Assembly (NCBI RefSeq): GCF_900101105.1
Contig: NZ_FNGA01000002.1
Location: 359,928 to 423,927 of the forward strand
DNA length: 64,000 bases
Reading direction: 5' to 3'
DNA from: Maridesulfovibrio ferrireducens
Lineage (GTDB): Bacteria; Desulfobacterota; Desulfovibrionia; Desulfovibrionales; Desulfovibrionaceae
Numbering within the stretch: position 1 is the stretch's first letter; each line of letters starts with the position of its first letter. Position numbers and translations under genes: made by a program. This document shows, one piece after another, positions 49,938 through 59,799 of this stretch. The notes beneath the pieces were generated by a model. That model searched no databases, was not told the DNA's origin, and saw nothing but the letters and a program-made list of their open reading frames with translations.

Positions 49938-52775
49938 TTATTCCCTGTCGATTATCTTTTTAGCTTGAATGGATAGATTCTTTTGAACTTGCCCTTGTCT
50001 CTTTAATATTCGCTTCGCTTTCTTAAACTCCCTTACAGCATCACCCTCTCTGTTAACCAGCAAATATATCTCTCCAAGCTGAAATCTAGCATCGGCATCA
50101 TCCGGTACAATTCTGTTATATGCCTTAAACTTAGCGATAGCCCTTTTATACTCATTTCGTTCAGTATAAATTATGGCTATCCCCTTTAGCGCAGTCTGGT
50201 TCTTTTTATCCACTCTGAGAGCTGATTCAAACAAAGAAAAAGCCTCAGCTATATGATTATTAAAGAGGGCCTCAGCTCCAAGCCTGGCCATAAAAATTCC
50301 GTCCTTATTATGTTCACGTCCGAGCCTCTTATAAATATCAGAAGCATTGCGCCCGCGTCCTGCCAGATCATAAGCGGAAGCAAGCAAAAACCCTTCAAAC
50401 CTTGGTAGAGTCTTAAGACGCGCATAAGGTTCAAGAATTTCCAAAGCCTTTTGCGGATCTTTTTCCTCAAGATATGCTCTGGCCAATTCTATCTTTTCAC
50501 CCTGTGGAAGCACTCCCTGTACATACAAATCCTGCAACAGGATGATCCGCTTCGCATTCATTCCTGCAAGACCGTAATTAAGAGCCAATTCGAGCTTTAA
50601 ATCAGTGTCACTCGTTTTGAGAGATAACGCCCGTTCATAATAACCGACGGCTTTTGCGTATTCAGCTGAGTCAGAATATCCTTTTGCAGCCTGTATTGCC
50701 AAAGAAAAACTACCCGGCTGCTCATCAGACATCTCACCAAAAAGCTTTGCAGACACCTTTGGACGATTCGTCCAGCCTGCAAGCCTTGCCAAGTTTGCGC
50801 GGACCTTTTTATCTTTAAAATTCAACGAATAAATTTGATCATAAAGCCTGTAAGCTTCTTCGGTAAGTCCTGATTTATCTGCAAATTCAGCCCATTGAAG
50901 AAGCATTTCATACGTTTCGCCCTTTCTATCTGCAAACCGGACTATCAACTGTTTCGCTTTTTCCACGTCTCCGGCTGCAGCCCAGACTCCTGCGGCAAGC
51001 ATTGCAACCTGTTCATCATAAGGTCTTAATTTAACGGCAGTTATAGCCGCATCTCTAAAAATTTTGCTGTCAGCAGTAAAAGACGCCACCTGCATAAGCC
51101 TCATAACAGCTTCTTTCTCTCCACCGGTCAGGACCGCAGCCTTTTTATAATAAGGGTAACCGTCAACCGGAGAATTCAGCCAAAGCATGATCTCTCCGGC
51201 CTGAGACAGAACTTTAATATTATCGGGCAACACCTTAGTTGCGTATCCGGCAGCCTCTTTTGCGGTTTTAATTTTCTGAGTTTCCGCAGCGGCAAGCAGC
51301 ATACCTATAACGTCTTTCTCCTGCCCTTCTTTGCGAACTACTTTACTATATAATTGATATGATTTTAAAGGATTACCGGCATTCATCCAAGCCTCGGCCC
51401 CTTGGCGCATGAGTGAAATATCATCCGGCTTAAAACGTAAGGCTAAATCGATAGTCTCTGCAACAAGCTTATCATCTCCTGTTGCTCCGGCAGCGTCCAA
51501 AAGTCTGACATAATCCTCAATCTCTCCACCGGGCCCTTCAGCTACTGCCCTCAGCATCGCATAGGCTTCGCGAGGACGATTAAGCCCGAGCAGAAGTTCA
51601 GCCCTTGTACGCTGGTATTCAGGATCAGAAATATTAAGAGATTCAGTCTCTGCCACAACTTCTGCCATCAACTGTGTATCAGAACTATATAAAGCAGCTC
51701 TTAACATGTTGTGAGCATATTTAAAGAAATTACCGATTTTATCTGCCAAATCACGAAAAAGCGCCACGGCCTGACCGAATTTTCCGGTCTGCATATACAT
51801 ATTTCCCAGATCTTCACGATGCTGGTTATTATCAGGTTCAATGCGCACCAACTGTTCCAATGAAAACTCAGCAAGATCATATCTGTTTAAACTCTGAGCC
51901 AACCAGACCATTTCTTTAAGCAATATGGTGCTATCCGGCTTAAGCTTATATAATTTTTCCGCCAAATCCAGAGCAGCAGTATATTGTTGAGACCAGCCAA
52001 GAACTTTAACAAGTTGAATACGGTTTCTTAATCCCTTCTCCGTTTCATTATCCATATAAGAAGCAAAGGATAACGCCTCTTCAACACGGTCAACTTCAAC
52101 ATAATATTCAAGAGCATAAGTAACAAACTCTAAGTAATTAATTTTCTCATTATTAGCCAAAGCAACCCGGAACTGCTCTCCTACTATAAAAATATGCCTG
52201 ATAAGATAATCCTGATAGGGATCTTCTTTTTGTTCATCGTACTTATCAGAAAGCCGGGCAACTTCGAGATTTATCCCTTTTTGAAAAACATCGGCAATTT
52301 CACGAGTTGACTGTAAACGATTCAACTTTATAATCGCCCCGACTTCATCATGAATCATGTTGTAGAAACGATAATACATAACCATTTGCTCAAATGGCTT
52401 TTTACGTTTTGAACTTATTTTTGAGATCCTCTCCCATGTATGCAAAGCCTCACGAGGCATAACATTCCACTCGTAAAACTGAACCAGTTTTTCAAGGACA
52501 GCAAGATCCTCCGGCTTAAATTCAAGAACTCTATTTAAACTGGCAATAGCCTTATCCGGCAATCCACGGACAAGATAAACATCCGCACCAATAGTAAGCA
52601 GTTGCAGATCATCAGGATTTTCATCCAAAAGTGTCGAAATTAAATCAGAAGCTTTAGCTATTTCACCGCTTTTTAGATACAGCGGAACCATATCTCTCGG
52701 GAAAGGATAGATAAGAACGGTGGCTCCGATAATTATGAGCGCAAATAAAAGTATTCGCCATAACTTGATATTCAA
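49938..52775 (-). CDS. pelB: PelB N-terminal half: membrane-anchored TPR scaffold
   Basis: 945 residues. One membrane helix at about 6-26 (LLFALIIIGATVLIYPF) is followed by some twenty TPR-like repeats that fill the periplasmic part (for example LLDENPDDLQLLTIGADVYL, IALRF... and AIAKFKAYNRIVPDDADARF). There is no barrel; the protein ends with a basic helix. In Pseudomonas PelB the TPR region binds PelA and guides the polymer to the porin. Here it is encoded separately from the porin half. Overlap of 4 bases with the deacetylase gene upstream shows coupling. Confidence 0.87.
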   Translation of the reverse strand: MNIKLWRILLFALIIIGATVLIYPFPRDMVPLYLKSGEIAKASDLISTLLDENPDDLQLLTIGADVYLVRGLPDKAIASLNRVLEFKPEDLAVLEKLVQFYEWNVMPREALHTWERISKISSKRKKPFEQMVMYYRFYNMIHDEVGAIIKLNRLQSTREIADVFQKGINLEVARLSDKYDEQKEDPYQDYLIRHIFIVGEQFRVALANNEKINYLEFVTYALEYYVEVDRVEEALSFASYMDNETEKGLRNRIQLVKVLGWSQQYTAALDLAEKLYKLKPDSTILLKEMVWLAQSLNRYDLAEFSLEQLVRIEPDNNQHREDLGNMYMQTGKFGQAVALFRDLADKIGNFFKYAHNMLRAALYSSDTQLMAEVVAETESLNISDPEYQRTRAELLLGLNRPREAYAMLRAVAEGPGGEIEDYVRLLDAAGATGDDKLVAETIDLALRFKPDDISLMRQGAEAWMNAGNPLKSYQLYSKVVRKEGQEKDVIGMLLAAAETQKIKTAKEAAGYATKVLPDNIKVLSQAGEIMLWLNSPVDGYPYYKKAAVLTGGEKEAVMRLMQVASFTADSKIFRDAAITAVKLRPYDEQVAMLAAGVWAAAGDVEKAKQLIVRFADRKGETYEMLLQWAEFADKSGLTEEAYRLYDQIYSLNFKDKKVRANLARLAGWTNRPKVSAKLFGEMSDEQPGSFSLAIQAAKGYSDSAEYAKAVGYYERALSLKTSDTDLKLELALNYGLAGMNAKRIILLQDLYVQGVLPQGEKIELARAYLEEKDPQKALEILEPYARLKTLPRFEGFLLASAYDLAGRGRNASDIYKRLGREHNKDGIFMARLGAEALFNNHIAEAFSLFESALRVDKKNQTALKGIAIIYTERNEYKRAIAKFKAYNRIVPDDADARFQLGEIYLLVNREGDAVREFKKAKRILKRQGQVQKNLSIQAKKIIDRE

Positions 52776-54856
52776 ATCAGCGAAATCTCCAACGGTCCTG
52801 ACGTTACATCCTGTAAAACAACCTCGCCGCCATTATTACTGCGAACCTCTAATCCCGAAAAGTTATTCCCTACAACTTTATATGTCTGATCAGGTTTAAG
52901 GCCGCCTACAACAATTTTACCATTTCCAAAACATTCAAATATAAACCGCGCTCCTCTTTGAAAATGCTGTAAATCACTTATCCAACCTGAACCGTTTTTA
53001 ATATATGCAAAGTCTGAATTCACTTTAAGATTTGAAGATAATACAACTTCCGCCCGTTCTTTTCCCGGATTTAAGTGTACAAATATCCCTTCCGGTTGAA
53101 CATCATACCCAAGAACATTTTTACATCTGGAAAGATCGGGAACCTTATCAGCTCCGCCCAGTCGCAGGGAAAGACAATTCCCGTAATCTGTTACAGAAAA
53201 ACTATCGGCATCTATAATTTCAATTTTGCCAGAAAGATACCCTTCGACCATTTTAATGTAGGCCGACGCATAAATGTTCGCACAGTCCTGCGCGACAACC
53301 CAGTCGTAAACATCTTCCAGCGCTTTGAGAGATGCGAATTTTTCACCACTGTAAAAATGATAATAAATATCGATCGGCATAATCCGGCGGGGTGATCCGG
53401 TCCGCTTCATGGTCTCCACAATATTGCGGAATCCGAAAAATGGACCTTCCCACAAATTCGTCAGGATATTCTCATTTGCCTGCCCTGTATAAATCTGACT
53501 TTCCTTACCAAGCTCTCTATAAAGAGGAGACACGCCGAAATATGAATTACGGCGGGCATCAAAAACAGTATCGCCGCCGTTCAGGTTAAGAATTCCGGCT
53601 TTCGTGGCAATTGCAACCTGATCCTCGGTTGGATCACACATTCCTGACCAAAAAAGTGTCTTACAAGGACGCGTAGGTGGAGCTAGATCAGTAGAAATAT
53701 ATTCACAGGAATCTACGATTTCATACTTTGCATTAAACTTATACCCGTCTTTCTCATACTGCCCGATAACAAAGCTGTCGGCGTAGTCAGGAGAATCTCT
53801 CAACTTTTCATTCCAAGCAAAAGGATGAGTATATGAATGAGAAGCCGGTTCAATATTCTCCATCTCAAAAAGAGTTCGCGCCAACTCGACATTAGCCGGA
53901 CTTCCCCTGACATCGGGATTAATTTCTCCGGCAATTACTGATGCTGAATTCGGAAAGTCATAACGGGCAAAAATTCGCTCCATTATTATTTCACCGCAAT
54001 TCTTGTTTTTATCAATTTCAGTATACCCGGCAAAACCGTCGCCATCGATATGAGCAAATGCGACTCTAAGACCATTAAGAGTAGTAGGAGTCAGAGCAGG
54101 TAATCCAGTAAGATCCAAAGATTGTTTTAAGAATTCAAAAGGATTTAAATACCACTGCTTAAGATAATTAACAGGATCCTGCCAGCGTATGTATCCATCA
54201 AGAGCAAAACCTCCGGTCGGACTAACACCTACAACACAGCCTTCAGAACCAGGCTTACCCTTTATCTTTACAGTCACCCACGATTTGGCTTGCTCATCAG
54301 CGGGAACAATAGGAATATATCTGGAAGGGAAAAGAGGTAATTTGCGTTCAAAATTCATCTGCTTTTGATCAACATAATCGTACAAAAGGCGAGTACGGGC
54401 GTTGGTGGCATTGCCCTGCCATGAAAAACCTAAATTTGAATAAACTCTCTTTATCAAAGCAGAATCAACGGTTTTATCATTAAGATCCCGCCCCGCACCA
54501 ATATTACCTGCAATAATAACTTTGCGCTTATTTTTTTGCTGCTTAATAAGCCAATTCAGATACTCTTCCGGTTCCACCATTATCTCATCTGAAAAAGTTG
54601 TAAAAACTCCCAGATATTGTTCCATTTCCTTCTCATCAGGAAGCGGACGCTTATTTACATCGCGAATCTCGTATAGAATTCCGAAATAATTAAGCGGCAT
54701 GGCAAATCCTTCTAAAAAAAGATTTGACCGAGCATCCCGCTCCTCTACGCTATTATAAAAAACCAGAACTTTGCGCTTGAGCGGAGCCGCATAACTCGCC
54801 GGAACCGCGACAGAAACAGAAATCATAAGAAGAATAAAACTAAGGAGCAGGCGCAT
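52772..54856 (-). CDS. pelA: PelA-type periplasmic polysaccharide deacetylase
   Basis: 694 residues from the ATG at 54856, which overlaps the hydrolase gene by 17 bases. Signal peptide about 1-23 (ends ASYA-AP). A reductase-like alpha/beta domain (about 25-260) precedes the CE-type deacetylase domain with HIDGDGF (D271, D273) and SHSYTH (H340, H344), the metal-binding Asp and His-x3-His of PelA. A C-terminal beta domain (about 560-694) follows. It should partly deacetylate Pel in the periplasm, giving the polymer positive charge. The glycoside hydrolase domain that begins PelA in Pseudomonas is missing and is encoded by the gene just upstream. Confidence 0.9.
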   Translation of the reverse strand: MRLLLSFILLMISVSVAVPASYAAPLKRKVLVFYNSVEERDARSNLFLEGFAMPLNYFGILYEIRDVNKRPLPDEKEMEQYLGVFTTFSDEIMVEPEEYLNWLIKQQKNKRKVIIAGNIGAGRDLNDKTVDSALIKRVYSNLGFSWQGNATNARTRLLYDYVDQKQMNFERKLPLFPSRYIPIVPADEQAKSWVTVKIKGKPGSEGCVVGVSPTGGFALDGYIRWQDPVNYLKQWYLNPFEFLKQSLDLTGLPALTPTTLNGLRVAFAHIDGDGFAGYTEIDKNKNCGEIIMERIFARYDFPNSASVIAGEINPDVRGSPANVELARTLFEMENIEPASHSYTHPFAWNEKLRDSPDYADSFVIGQYEKDGYKFNAKYEIVDSCEYISTDLAPPTRPCKTLFWSGMCDPTEDQVAIATKAGILNLNGGDTVFDARRNSYFGVSPLYRELGKESQIYTGQANENILTNLWEGPFFGFRNIVETMKRTGSPRRIMPIDIYYHFYSGEKFASLKALEDVYDWVVAQDCANIYASAYIKMVEGYLSGKIEIIDADSFSVTDYGNCLSLRLGGADKVPDLSRCKNVLGYDVQPEGIFVHLNPGKERAEVVLSSNLKVNSDFAYIKNGSGWISDLQHFQRGARFIFECFGNGKIVVGGLKPDQTYKVVGNNFSGLEVRSNNGGEVVLQDVTSGPLEISLI

Positions 54857-55760
54857 AGGTATTAACCTGATTAAGTTCAGGGGTGCTGACATAGGGCACG
54901 AATCCTTGTTTGCGTGAAAAGTCATAGGCCTTATCAATATTCTTCACATCATCAAAAGGAACATAATCCAAGCTCAGAACCACAAGTTTACGATTATTTT
55001 TCAAGGCTGCTCGTGCCTTGGAAATCAAAAAATCACGATCTTTTTCAGTTACATCACTTCTGACCTGCGTACCTATATCTATGGAACTGCTAAGCCCTTC
55101 AATCAAAAAATAATCAACATATGGTCCGGATCTCTGAATAATTTCAAATCCGCGATTCTGACAAAGAAGCAACTTGGGATAATGCTTTCGAATCTCTTTT
55201 ATCAATTCCACCGAGCTACGCTCAGTCCCTTTATAGGTATCAGGGTCTCGCCTCTGCATATCAATCGGAGAATCCAGCGTGTCAAAAAAAAGACCGTCAT
55301 ATCCGGCCTTGAGCGCATCAGGGAGAATCTGCTCAAAAAGCATTTTTTTCCATTCAGGACGGCGGATATCAACAACCCATGAATTCCAATTCTCATTATA
55401 CCTGACAAGCAATCCTGATTTTGCGGCCTCAGCGTAATAAGGACTGTCCGCATGCACTTCACCAAGACTCAAGTATACAAGACATTTAACACCGGCCTTG
55501 CGCAAAGGAACCGGATTTTGACCACCAACGGCTAAAACAACAAGATCGAACCGGGCTAATTCCTCAGTCTTATCCTGCTGCCCATAATAACAACTCCATG
55601 TCGACACCTGATTTTTGCTTTTACCGAAAGCAAAAGTGCTGCCGAACAAAGAAAATGATATTAACGCCACGAGAAAAACTATTGAGCCGGAACAGAGGCC
55701 ATTGAAGCGACCATTTCTGTCAAGGCTTCCTGAGCTACGCTGTTTAAAGATTCTGTGCAT
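54840..55760 (-). CDS. pelA: PelA hydrolase-domain protein (GH166/TM1410-like)
   Basis: About 306 residues from the ATG at 55760, with GGAGG 12 bases upstream. The start is uncertain because it lies 82 bases inside pelC. A long basic n-region and a hydrophobic stretch (about 29-45, SIVFLVALISFSLFGSTFA) form the signal peptide. The rest is a TIM-barrel of the endo-alpha-1,4-polygalactosaminidase superfamily: WSCYYGQQDKTEELARFDLVV, YLSLGEVHADSPYY, GYDGLFFDTLDSP and YFLIEGLSSS. It equals the N-terminal domain of Pseudomonas PelA, which trims or degrades Pel. A separate gene for it, directly before the deacetylase gene, is a split version of pelA. Confidence 0.87.
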   Translation of the reverse strand: MHRIFKQRSSGSLDRNGRFNGLCSGSIVFLVALISFSLFGSTFAFGKSKNQVSTWSCYYGQQDKTEELARFDLVVLAVGGQNPVPLRKAGVKCLVYLSLGEVHADSPYYAEAAKSGLLVRYNENWNSWVVDIRRPEWKKMLFEQILPDALKAGYDGLFFDTLDSPIDMQRRDPDTYKGTERSSVELIKEIRKHYPKLLLCQNRGFEIIQRSGPYVDYFLIEGLSSSIDIGTQVRSDVTEKDRDFLISKARAALKNNRKLVVLSLDYVPFDDVKNIDKAYDFSRKQGFVPYVSTPELNQVNTYAPAP

Positions 55761-56239
55761 CCGAAAAAGCAACCTCCGCTCTTAGATACAGATGAAGCCC
55801 AAAGAACTTTTCCTGAAGAGACATCAATCATTCTGAGGTTTATTCCAACAGTTGGGCTTTGATTTACGCCGCGTTTGTACTGATATTCAGACACTGAACC
55901 ATAAATAATGGTATCAACACCAAGACGGGTTCCGACTTTTTGAGCCACAACATCTTCCATTACAAATTCCAGATCATCATCTTCGCCTTTCACGCGTTTG
56001 AGCATGTCTGTAGATTCCATCAGATCAAACTTCGTGGAAGAGTACAGCTCAGTTGAAAGCAAATCACCGACCATCCGCCCGGCATTCGGTGTAGTGGTTA
56101 AATTAACCAAAGGAAGAACAGCCGCATGACGAGCTTCACTCGCAATACCTTGAGGCTGAACATATCCTTTCATGTATGATCCGGAACACCCCGCAAGAAT
56201 CATGACCAAAAACATCACGGCAAATAAAGACCTTTTCAC
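55679..56239 (-). CDS. pelC: PelC-like outer-membrane lipoprotein
   Basis: 186 residues from the GTG at 56239, chosen because GGAGGGG stands 5 bases upstream. A lipoprotein signal ends LAGC (Cys18). The mature domain (AVLPLVNLTTTPNAGRMVGDLLSTELY, VVAQKVGTRLGVDTIIYGSVSEYQYKRG) is the curli-assembly CsgG / PelC-like alpha-beta fold. PelC forms a ring of subunits on the inner face of the outer membrane around the PelB pore. It is the first gene of the pel operon, whereas the Pseudomonas order begins with pelA. CF-CF cysteines near residue 162 (GGCFFGC) are unusual. Confidence 0.86.
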   Translation of the reverse strand: MKRSLFAVMFLVMILAGCSGSYMKGYVQPQGIASEARHAAVLPLVNLTTTPNAGRMVGDLLSTELYSSTKFDLMESTDMLKRVKGEDDDLEFVMEDVVAQKVGTRLGVDTIIYGSVSEYQYKRGVNQSPTVGINLRMIDVSSGKVLWASSVSKSGGCFFGCTESLNSVAQEALTEMVASMASVPAQ

Positions 56240-56595
56240 TTTTACCCCTCCTAACTCCAAGTCAAAGATTAAGTATTTAGAATCTCTTATGAGATTAAAA
56301 TATGTTTTAATAAAAAGAACTGCTTACATAAAATATCTGCCAAACATTCTAACTAATACCAATAAAGTGATACTTATAATTTAATCAAGGAAATATAAAC
56401 TTTGTAATAACTAATAAACCTTAATGATTACAATGAAAAGAAATTTTCAATCTTTTAAGCCTCTCCATCTCATTTTTATAAAGAAGCAACAAGGATCTTA
56501 CTTTTATTTTCCACAATGAAATGCTACATTTTTCTACAATATCAAATTATAAATATAGCTCCATGTAGAATAACAGCAGGAATCAACATAACATT
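56240..56595. other. Divergent intergenic region between pelC and the GH114 lipoprotein gene
   Basis: About 355 very AT-rich bases that must contain the pel promoter (minus strand) and the GH114 gene promoter (plus strand). I see no sigma-54 motif and no c-di-GMP riboswitch signature. GC content is clearly lower than in the flanking genes. Confidence 0.5.
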
Positions 56596-57555
56596 ATGAA
56601 ATTTAAATACCTATTTACTGCACTTATACTTCTGACAATAACTTCATGCACAGCAAAGCAACCTGAAATACCCCAAAAGGCACCCTTGAAGCAAACTATT
56701 CACAAGGCACAAAAAGATATTACGAGCTGGGCTTACTGGCTGCAAGCTCCATCTATTGCTGCGCTGGCAGAATCGCCATATGATTTAATTGTGATGGATT
56801 ACTCGGCAGATGGAACCGACAACAAAAAATTCACAGCCAAGGACATTTCCGTTCTTCACAAATTCGACAAGACAGTCCTCTGCTATTTTTCCATTGGTGA
56901 AGCTGAAGAATACAGATTCTACTGGCAGAATAAATGGAAGGATAATCCTCCGAATTTTCTCGGACCGGAAAACCCGGACTGGCCTGCAAACTATAAAGTG
57001 CGCTATTGGCGCGAGGATTGGTGGGAAACAGGACTGCGTCCATATCTGGACCGCATCTTAGAAGCAGGATTTGACGGAGTTTATTTAGACATTATAGATG
57101 GATACTGGTTCTGGCATGAACAGGGTGTAGACATAGAATCCGCAGCAGATGACATGGTCAAACTAATTAAAAGAATTGCTGACTACTGCCGCGCAAAATC
57201 AGGTAAAGATTTTATTATATGTCCTCAGAACGGACTGGGAATAATTGCCGACTGTTCACCTGTCTACCGCGATGTATATTTCAAAACAGTAAACATGGTC
57301 GGTCTAGAAAGTCTGCTGACCAATGTTTTCAGTAAAGAAGATCAAAGTTACAGACTTAGTTTGGCAAAAGAACTTTCTGATTCAGGAATAACTATTCTTG
57401 ATGTGGAATACGTCAAAGAAAAAGAATACCCGGATTATCTGGAAAAGGTTAAAGCTCTGAACTTTCCAATCATTCCCTACGGGGCAACGCCGGACGCAGC
57501 TCTCGACACACTGACTGATTTTGATAGATATCGCAGGGGAGAAAACGGCAACTGA
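56596..57555 (+). CDS. GH114-like glycosidase lipoprotein
   Basis: 319 residues. Lipoprotein signal with Cys18 (LTITSCTAK). The TIM-barrel (about 35-300) has SWAYWLQAPSIAALAESPYDLIVMDY, LCYFSIGEAEEYRFYW, GFDGVYLDIIDGYWFW and LDVEYVKEKEY, features of the endo-alpha-1,4-polygalactosaminidase family (PF03537, GH114). It is a distant relative of the PelA hydrolase protein encoded across the intergenic region. As a lipoprotein facing a pel operon it may cut galactosamine-rich Pel at the cell surface, for remodelling or dispersal. Activity is inferred from family and context only. Confidence 0.85.
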   Translation: MKFKYLFTALILLTITSCTAKQPEIPQKAPLKQTIHKAQKDITSWAYWLQAPSIAALAESPYDLIVMDYSADGTDNKKFTAKDISVLHKFDKTVLCYFSIGEAEEYRFYWQNKWKDNPPNFLGPENPDWPANYKVRYWREDWWETGLRPYLDRILEAGFDGVYLDIIDGYWFWHEQGVDIESAADDMVKLIKRIADYCRAKSGKDFIICPQNGLGIIADCSPVYRDVYFKTVNMVGLESLLTNVFSKEDQSYRLSLAKELSDSGITILDVEYVKEKEYPDYLEKVKALNFPIIPYGATPDAALDTLTDFDRYRRGENGN

Positions 57556-57564
57556 CAATCTGAA

Positions 57565-59313
57565 TTAATCTTCTTCAATCTGTGAGGGATCCAGCTCAGC
57601 TTTTGCGTATTCCATATATATCCCCGAATCGAGGAAAAGCTTATAAACATCAGAATCAATATGCCTGTCCTTCTCCATAAAACCGAGAATTTTGATTGCC
57701 TGAGCAAGCTTCATAGGTTTTTTATATGGCCTGTCTTTAGCTGTGAGAGCTTCAAAGATATCGGCTACCGCCATAATTCTCGATTGCAATGAGAGTTCCT
57801 TTTCCGCCAGTCCTTTCGGATATCCTGAACCGTCAATTTTTTCATGATGTCCAGCGGCATACTCAGGCACATGCAACAACCTCTTAGGGAAAGGAAGCCT
57901 TGAAAGCATTTCAAATGTAATCGCAGCATGACTTTCTATAACCTTGCGCTCACGATCTGTCAGAGTCCCTTTACGTATGCACAGATTGGTAACTTCATCA
58001 TCACTCAACCAGTTAAAAGACTCTCCTCCGCTTTCGTAAGTACGCGCCGCAATTTCACAAACTCTTGCAATCCGTTCATCAGTCATGAACTCATTAGGAA
58101 TATTGCAGGAAGCAATAAATTTCCTATCATCTTCGAGTTGCTCAAGTTCAACAGCATATTTCATTTCAATTGCAGAAATTTTATCGGGCCCGGACCCGTT
58201 GGACAAAACTTGAACAACTTCTTCAAGCTGCCTATTTTTCACAAGTTCCGAAATCAACCTGAACCGGTTGTCTACGAGCTCTGAACGGTCATAAATAGTC
58301 TGAAGTTTAGTAGACTTATCTACCACATGCTCAGGAATAGAAATTTTTCCTACATCGTGCATCCAGGCTGCAAGCTTCAATTCTTCAAGTTCATCTATGG
58401 TAAACTGCATATCTGCGAACTTGCCTTCAGTTGCATTATTGACAGTTTCAGCAATCATCATGGTAAGATCCACAACCCGCTCAATATGCCCGTTCGTATA
58501 AGGAGACTTTGCATCAATAGCCGCGGCAATACTCTGGATAACAGAATAAAGAAGATCTTTAAGGCCCTGAATGAGCTGAGCATTTGTGAGAGCAATGGCG
58601 GCTTGTGAAGCAAGAGAACCAACGATATCTACAACATCTGTTGAAAATTCAACGACTTTTCCGTTACTATCAAGAGCATTAAGAAGCTGCAAAACACCTA
58701 TTATATCCTGTTCGTGATTTTTTAGAGCCAGAACAAGCATCGATTTTGAACGATATCCGGTTGCGGCATCATACTTTCTCGGCCCGGTAAAATCGAACCC
58801 TTCAGCTTCATAAACATCTGCAATGTTGACAGTTTCACCGGTCAGGGCACAATAAGCGGAAACGTGAGATTTATTAGGTGTATTGCCGGAGGTATAAAGA
58901 GGAACAGGCGGCAAAGTTATTTCATTACCGCTGCTGCCGCCCATGCGCACATTCATAGTGTCATTCTGAAGGATGGAAAATTCAAGCTTCCGGTTATTTT
59001 TATCCACAATATAAAGAGTCCCGGCATCGGCCTTTGTCAAAACACGGGCTTCATCAACTATCATTTCTAAAAGACGCTCAAGCCTTGTTTCCCCGGAAAG
59101 AGCCAGACCTATCTCAGTAAGCCTGTCCACAAGGTCCATCTGCTCCCCGAACATACTTGAAACAGCTGAAAGAACGGGTTTAGTAAGATCTTTCAACGCT
59201 TTCTGACACGTGACGCACTGAGTCTCTACTATCATGTCATTAAGAAGTTTCTCAATGGCTGTAGCGCCCGTCACATTTATTTTGGCAATCTTCTTTTTCA
59301 AAACATCCCCCAC
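57565..59313 (-). CDS. GAF-HD-GYP cyclic-di-GMP phosphodiesterase-like protein
   Basis: 582 residues from the GTG at 59313, with AGGGG 9 bases upstream. A helical N-terminus with CVTCQKAL is followed by a GAF domain (about 60-245) and an HD-GYP domain. The HD part has HDVGKISIP (319-327) and the GYP part HHEKIDGSGYPKGL (from 489). About 110 extra residues (about 340-450) lie between them, where HD-GYP domains normally have some 60 in all. Metal ligands and GYP appear intact, so c-di-GMP hydrolysis is likely. It converges with the GH114 gene, 9 bases between stops, and could oppose PelD activation. Confidence 0.88.
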   Translation of the reverse strand: MGDVLKKKIAKINVTGATAIEKLLNDMIVETQCVTCQKALKDLTKPVLSAVSSMFGEQMDLVDRLTEIGLALSGETRLERLLEMIVDEARVLTKADAGTLYIVDKNNRKLEFSILQNDTMNVRMGGSSGNEITLPPVPLYTSGNTPNKSHVSAYCALTGETVNIADVYEAEGFDFTGPRKYDAATGYRSKSMLVLALKNHEQDIIGVLQLLNALDSNGKVVEFSTDVVDIVGSLASQAAIALTNAQLIQGLKDLLYSVIQSIAAAIDAKSPYTNGHIERVVDLTMMIAETVNNATEGKFADMQFTIDELEELKLAAWMHDVGKISIPEHVVDKSTKLQTIYDRSELVDNRFRLISELVKNRQLEEVVQVLSNGSGPDKISAIEMKYAVELEQLEDDRKFIASCNIPNEFMTDERIARVCEIAARTYESGGESFNWLSDDEVTNLCIRKGTLTDRERKVIESHAAITFEMLSRLPFPKRLLHVPEYAAGHHEKIDGSGYPKGLAEKELSLQSRIMAVADIFEALTAKDRPYKKPMKLAQAIKILGFMEKDRHIDSDVYKLFLDSGIYMEYAKAELDPSQIEED

Positions 59314-59799
59314 GCTGGTATACCCCTGTGCAGCAACATAAAGTCATCAGCTAATACGTAAACATACTGCATAGAAACCAGCTACTCAACTCTTTTTATT
59401 ATATGATTAAAATATCATAAATATTTACGCGATCATATAACTTAGTATAGATAGCTGGTAAACTTTTATTAAACTTATTCATATAGATGCAATCTACTTA
59501 CGTTAATCAATATAAACACACCTGATTCTATCAGATTTAGCTGCTATTAAAATTTTTATTTTCATTATGCTCTAACTAATCTTTAAAAAGGAGGTTCTAC
59601 GGGTTGCCCGATACCTATTAATGAATTATAATTATGCAGTTTTTTATGAATGTTAATCGAACTTGAACACCAAAAAACTGATTAATTTTTAATTTTTGAT
59701 ACATAAAAAAAACCGCTTAAATGCAAATAATATCCCAAAAAACAATACAAAAATAATCTTTCCAGCACGAATTCATTGGAAATTTTAACAGAGGATTTC
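59314..59799. other. Divergent intergenic region between HD-GYP gene and cdsA
   Basis: About 485 AT-rich bases without a credible open frame. A Shine-Dalgarno-like AAAAAGGAGG at about 59585 is followed by a short hairpin, CGGG-TTG-CCCG (59600-59610), but no reading frame follows it. Presumably holds the promoters for both flanking genes; none stands out. Confidence 0.45.

Noticed and set aside
56240-56595. c-di-GMP riboswitch before the pel operon
   Set aside because: No conserved GEMM core or tetraloop-receptor elements could be found by eye on either strand; same result for 59314-59799.
59580-59660. Small gene or RNA after the AAAAAGGAGG sequence
   Set aside because: No start codon or frame follows at a useful distance and the only hairpin is four base pairs long.
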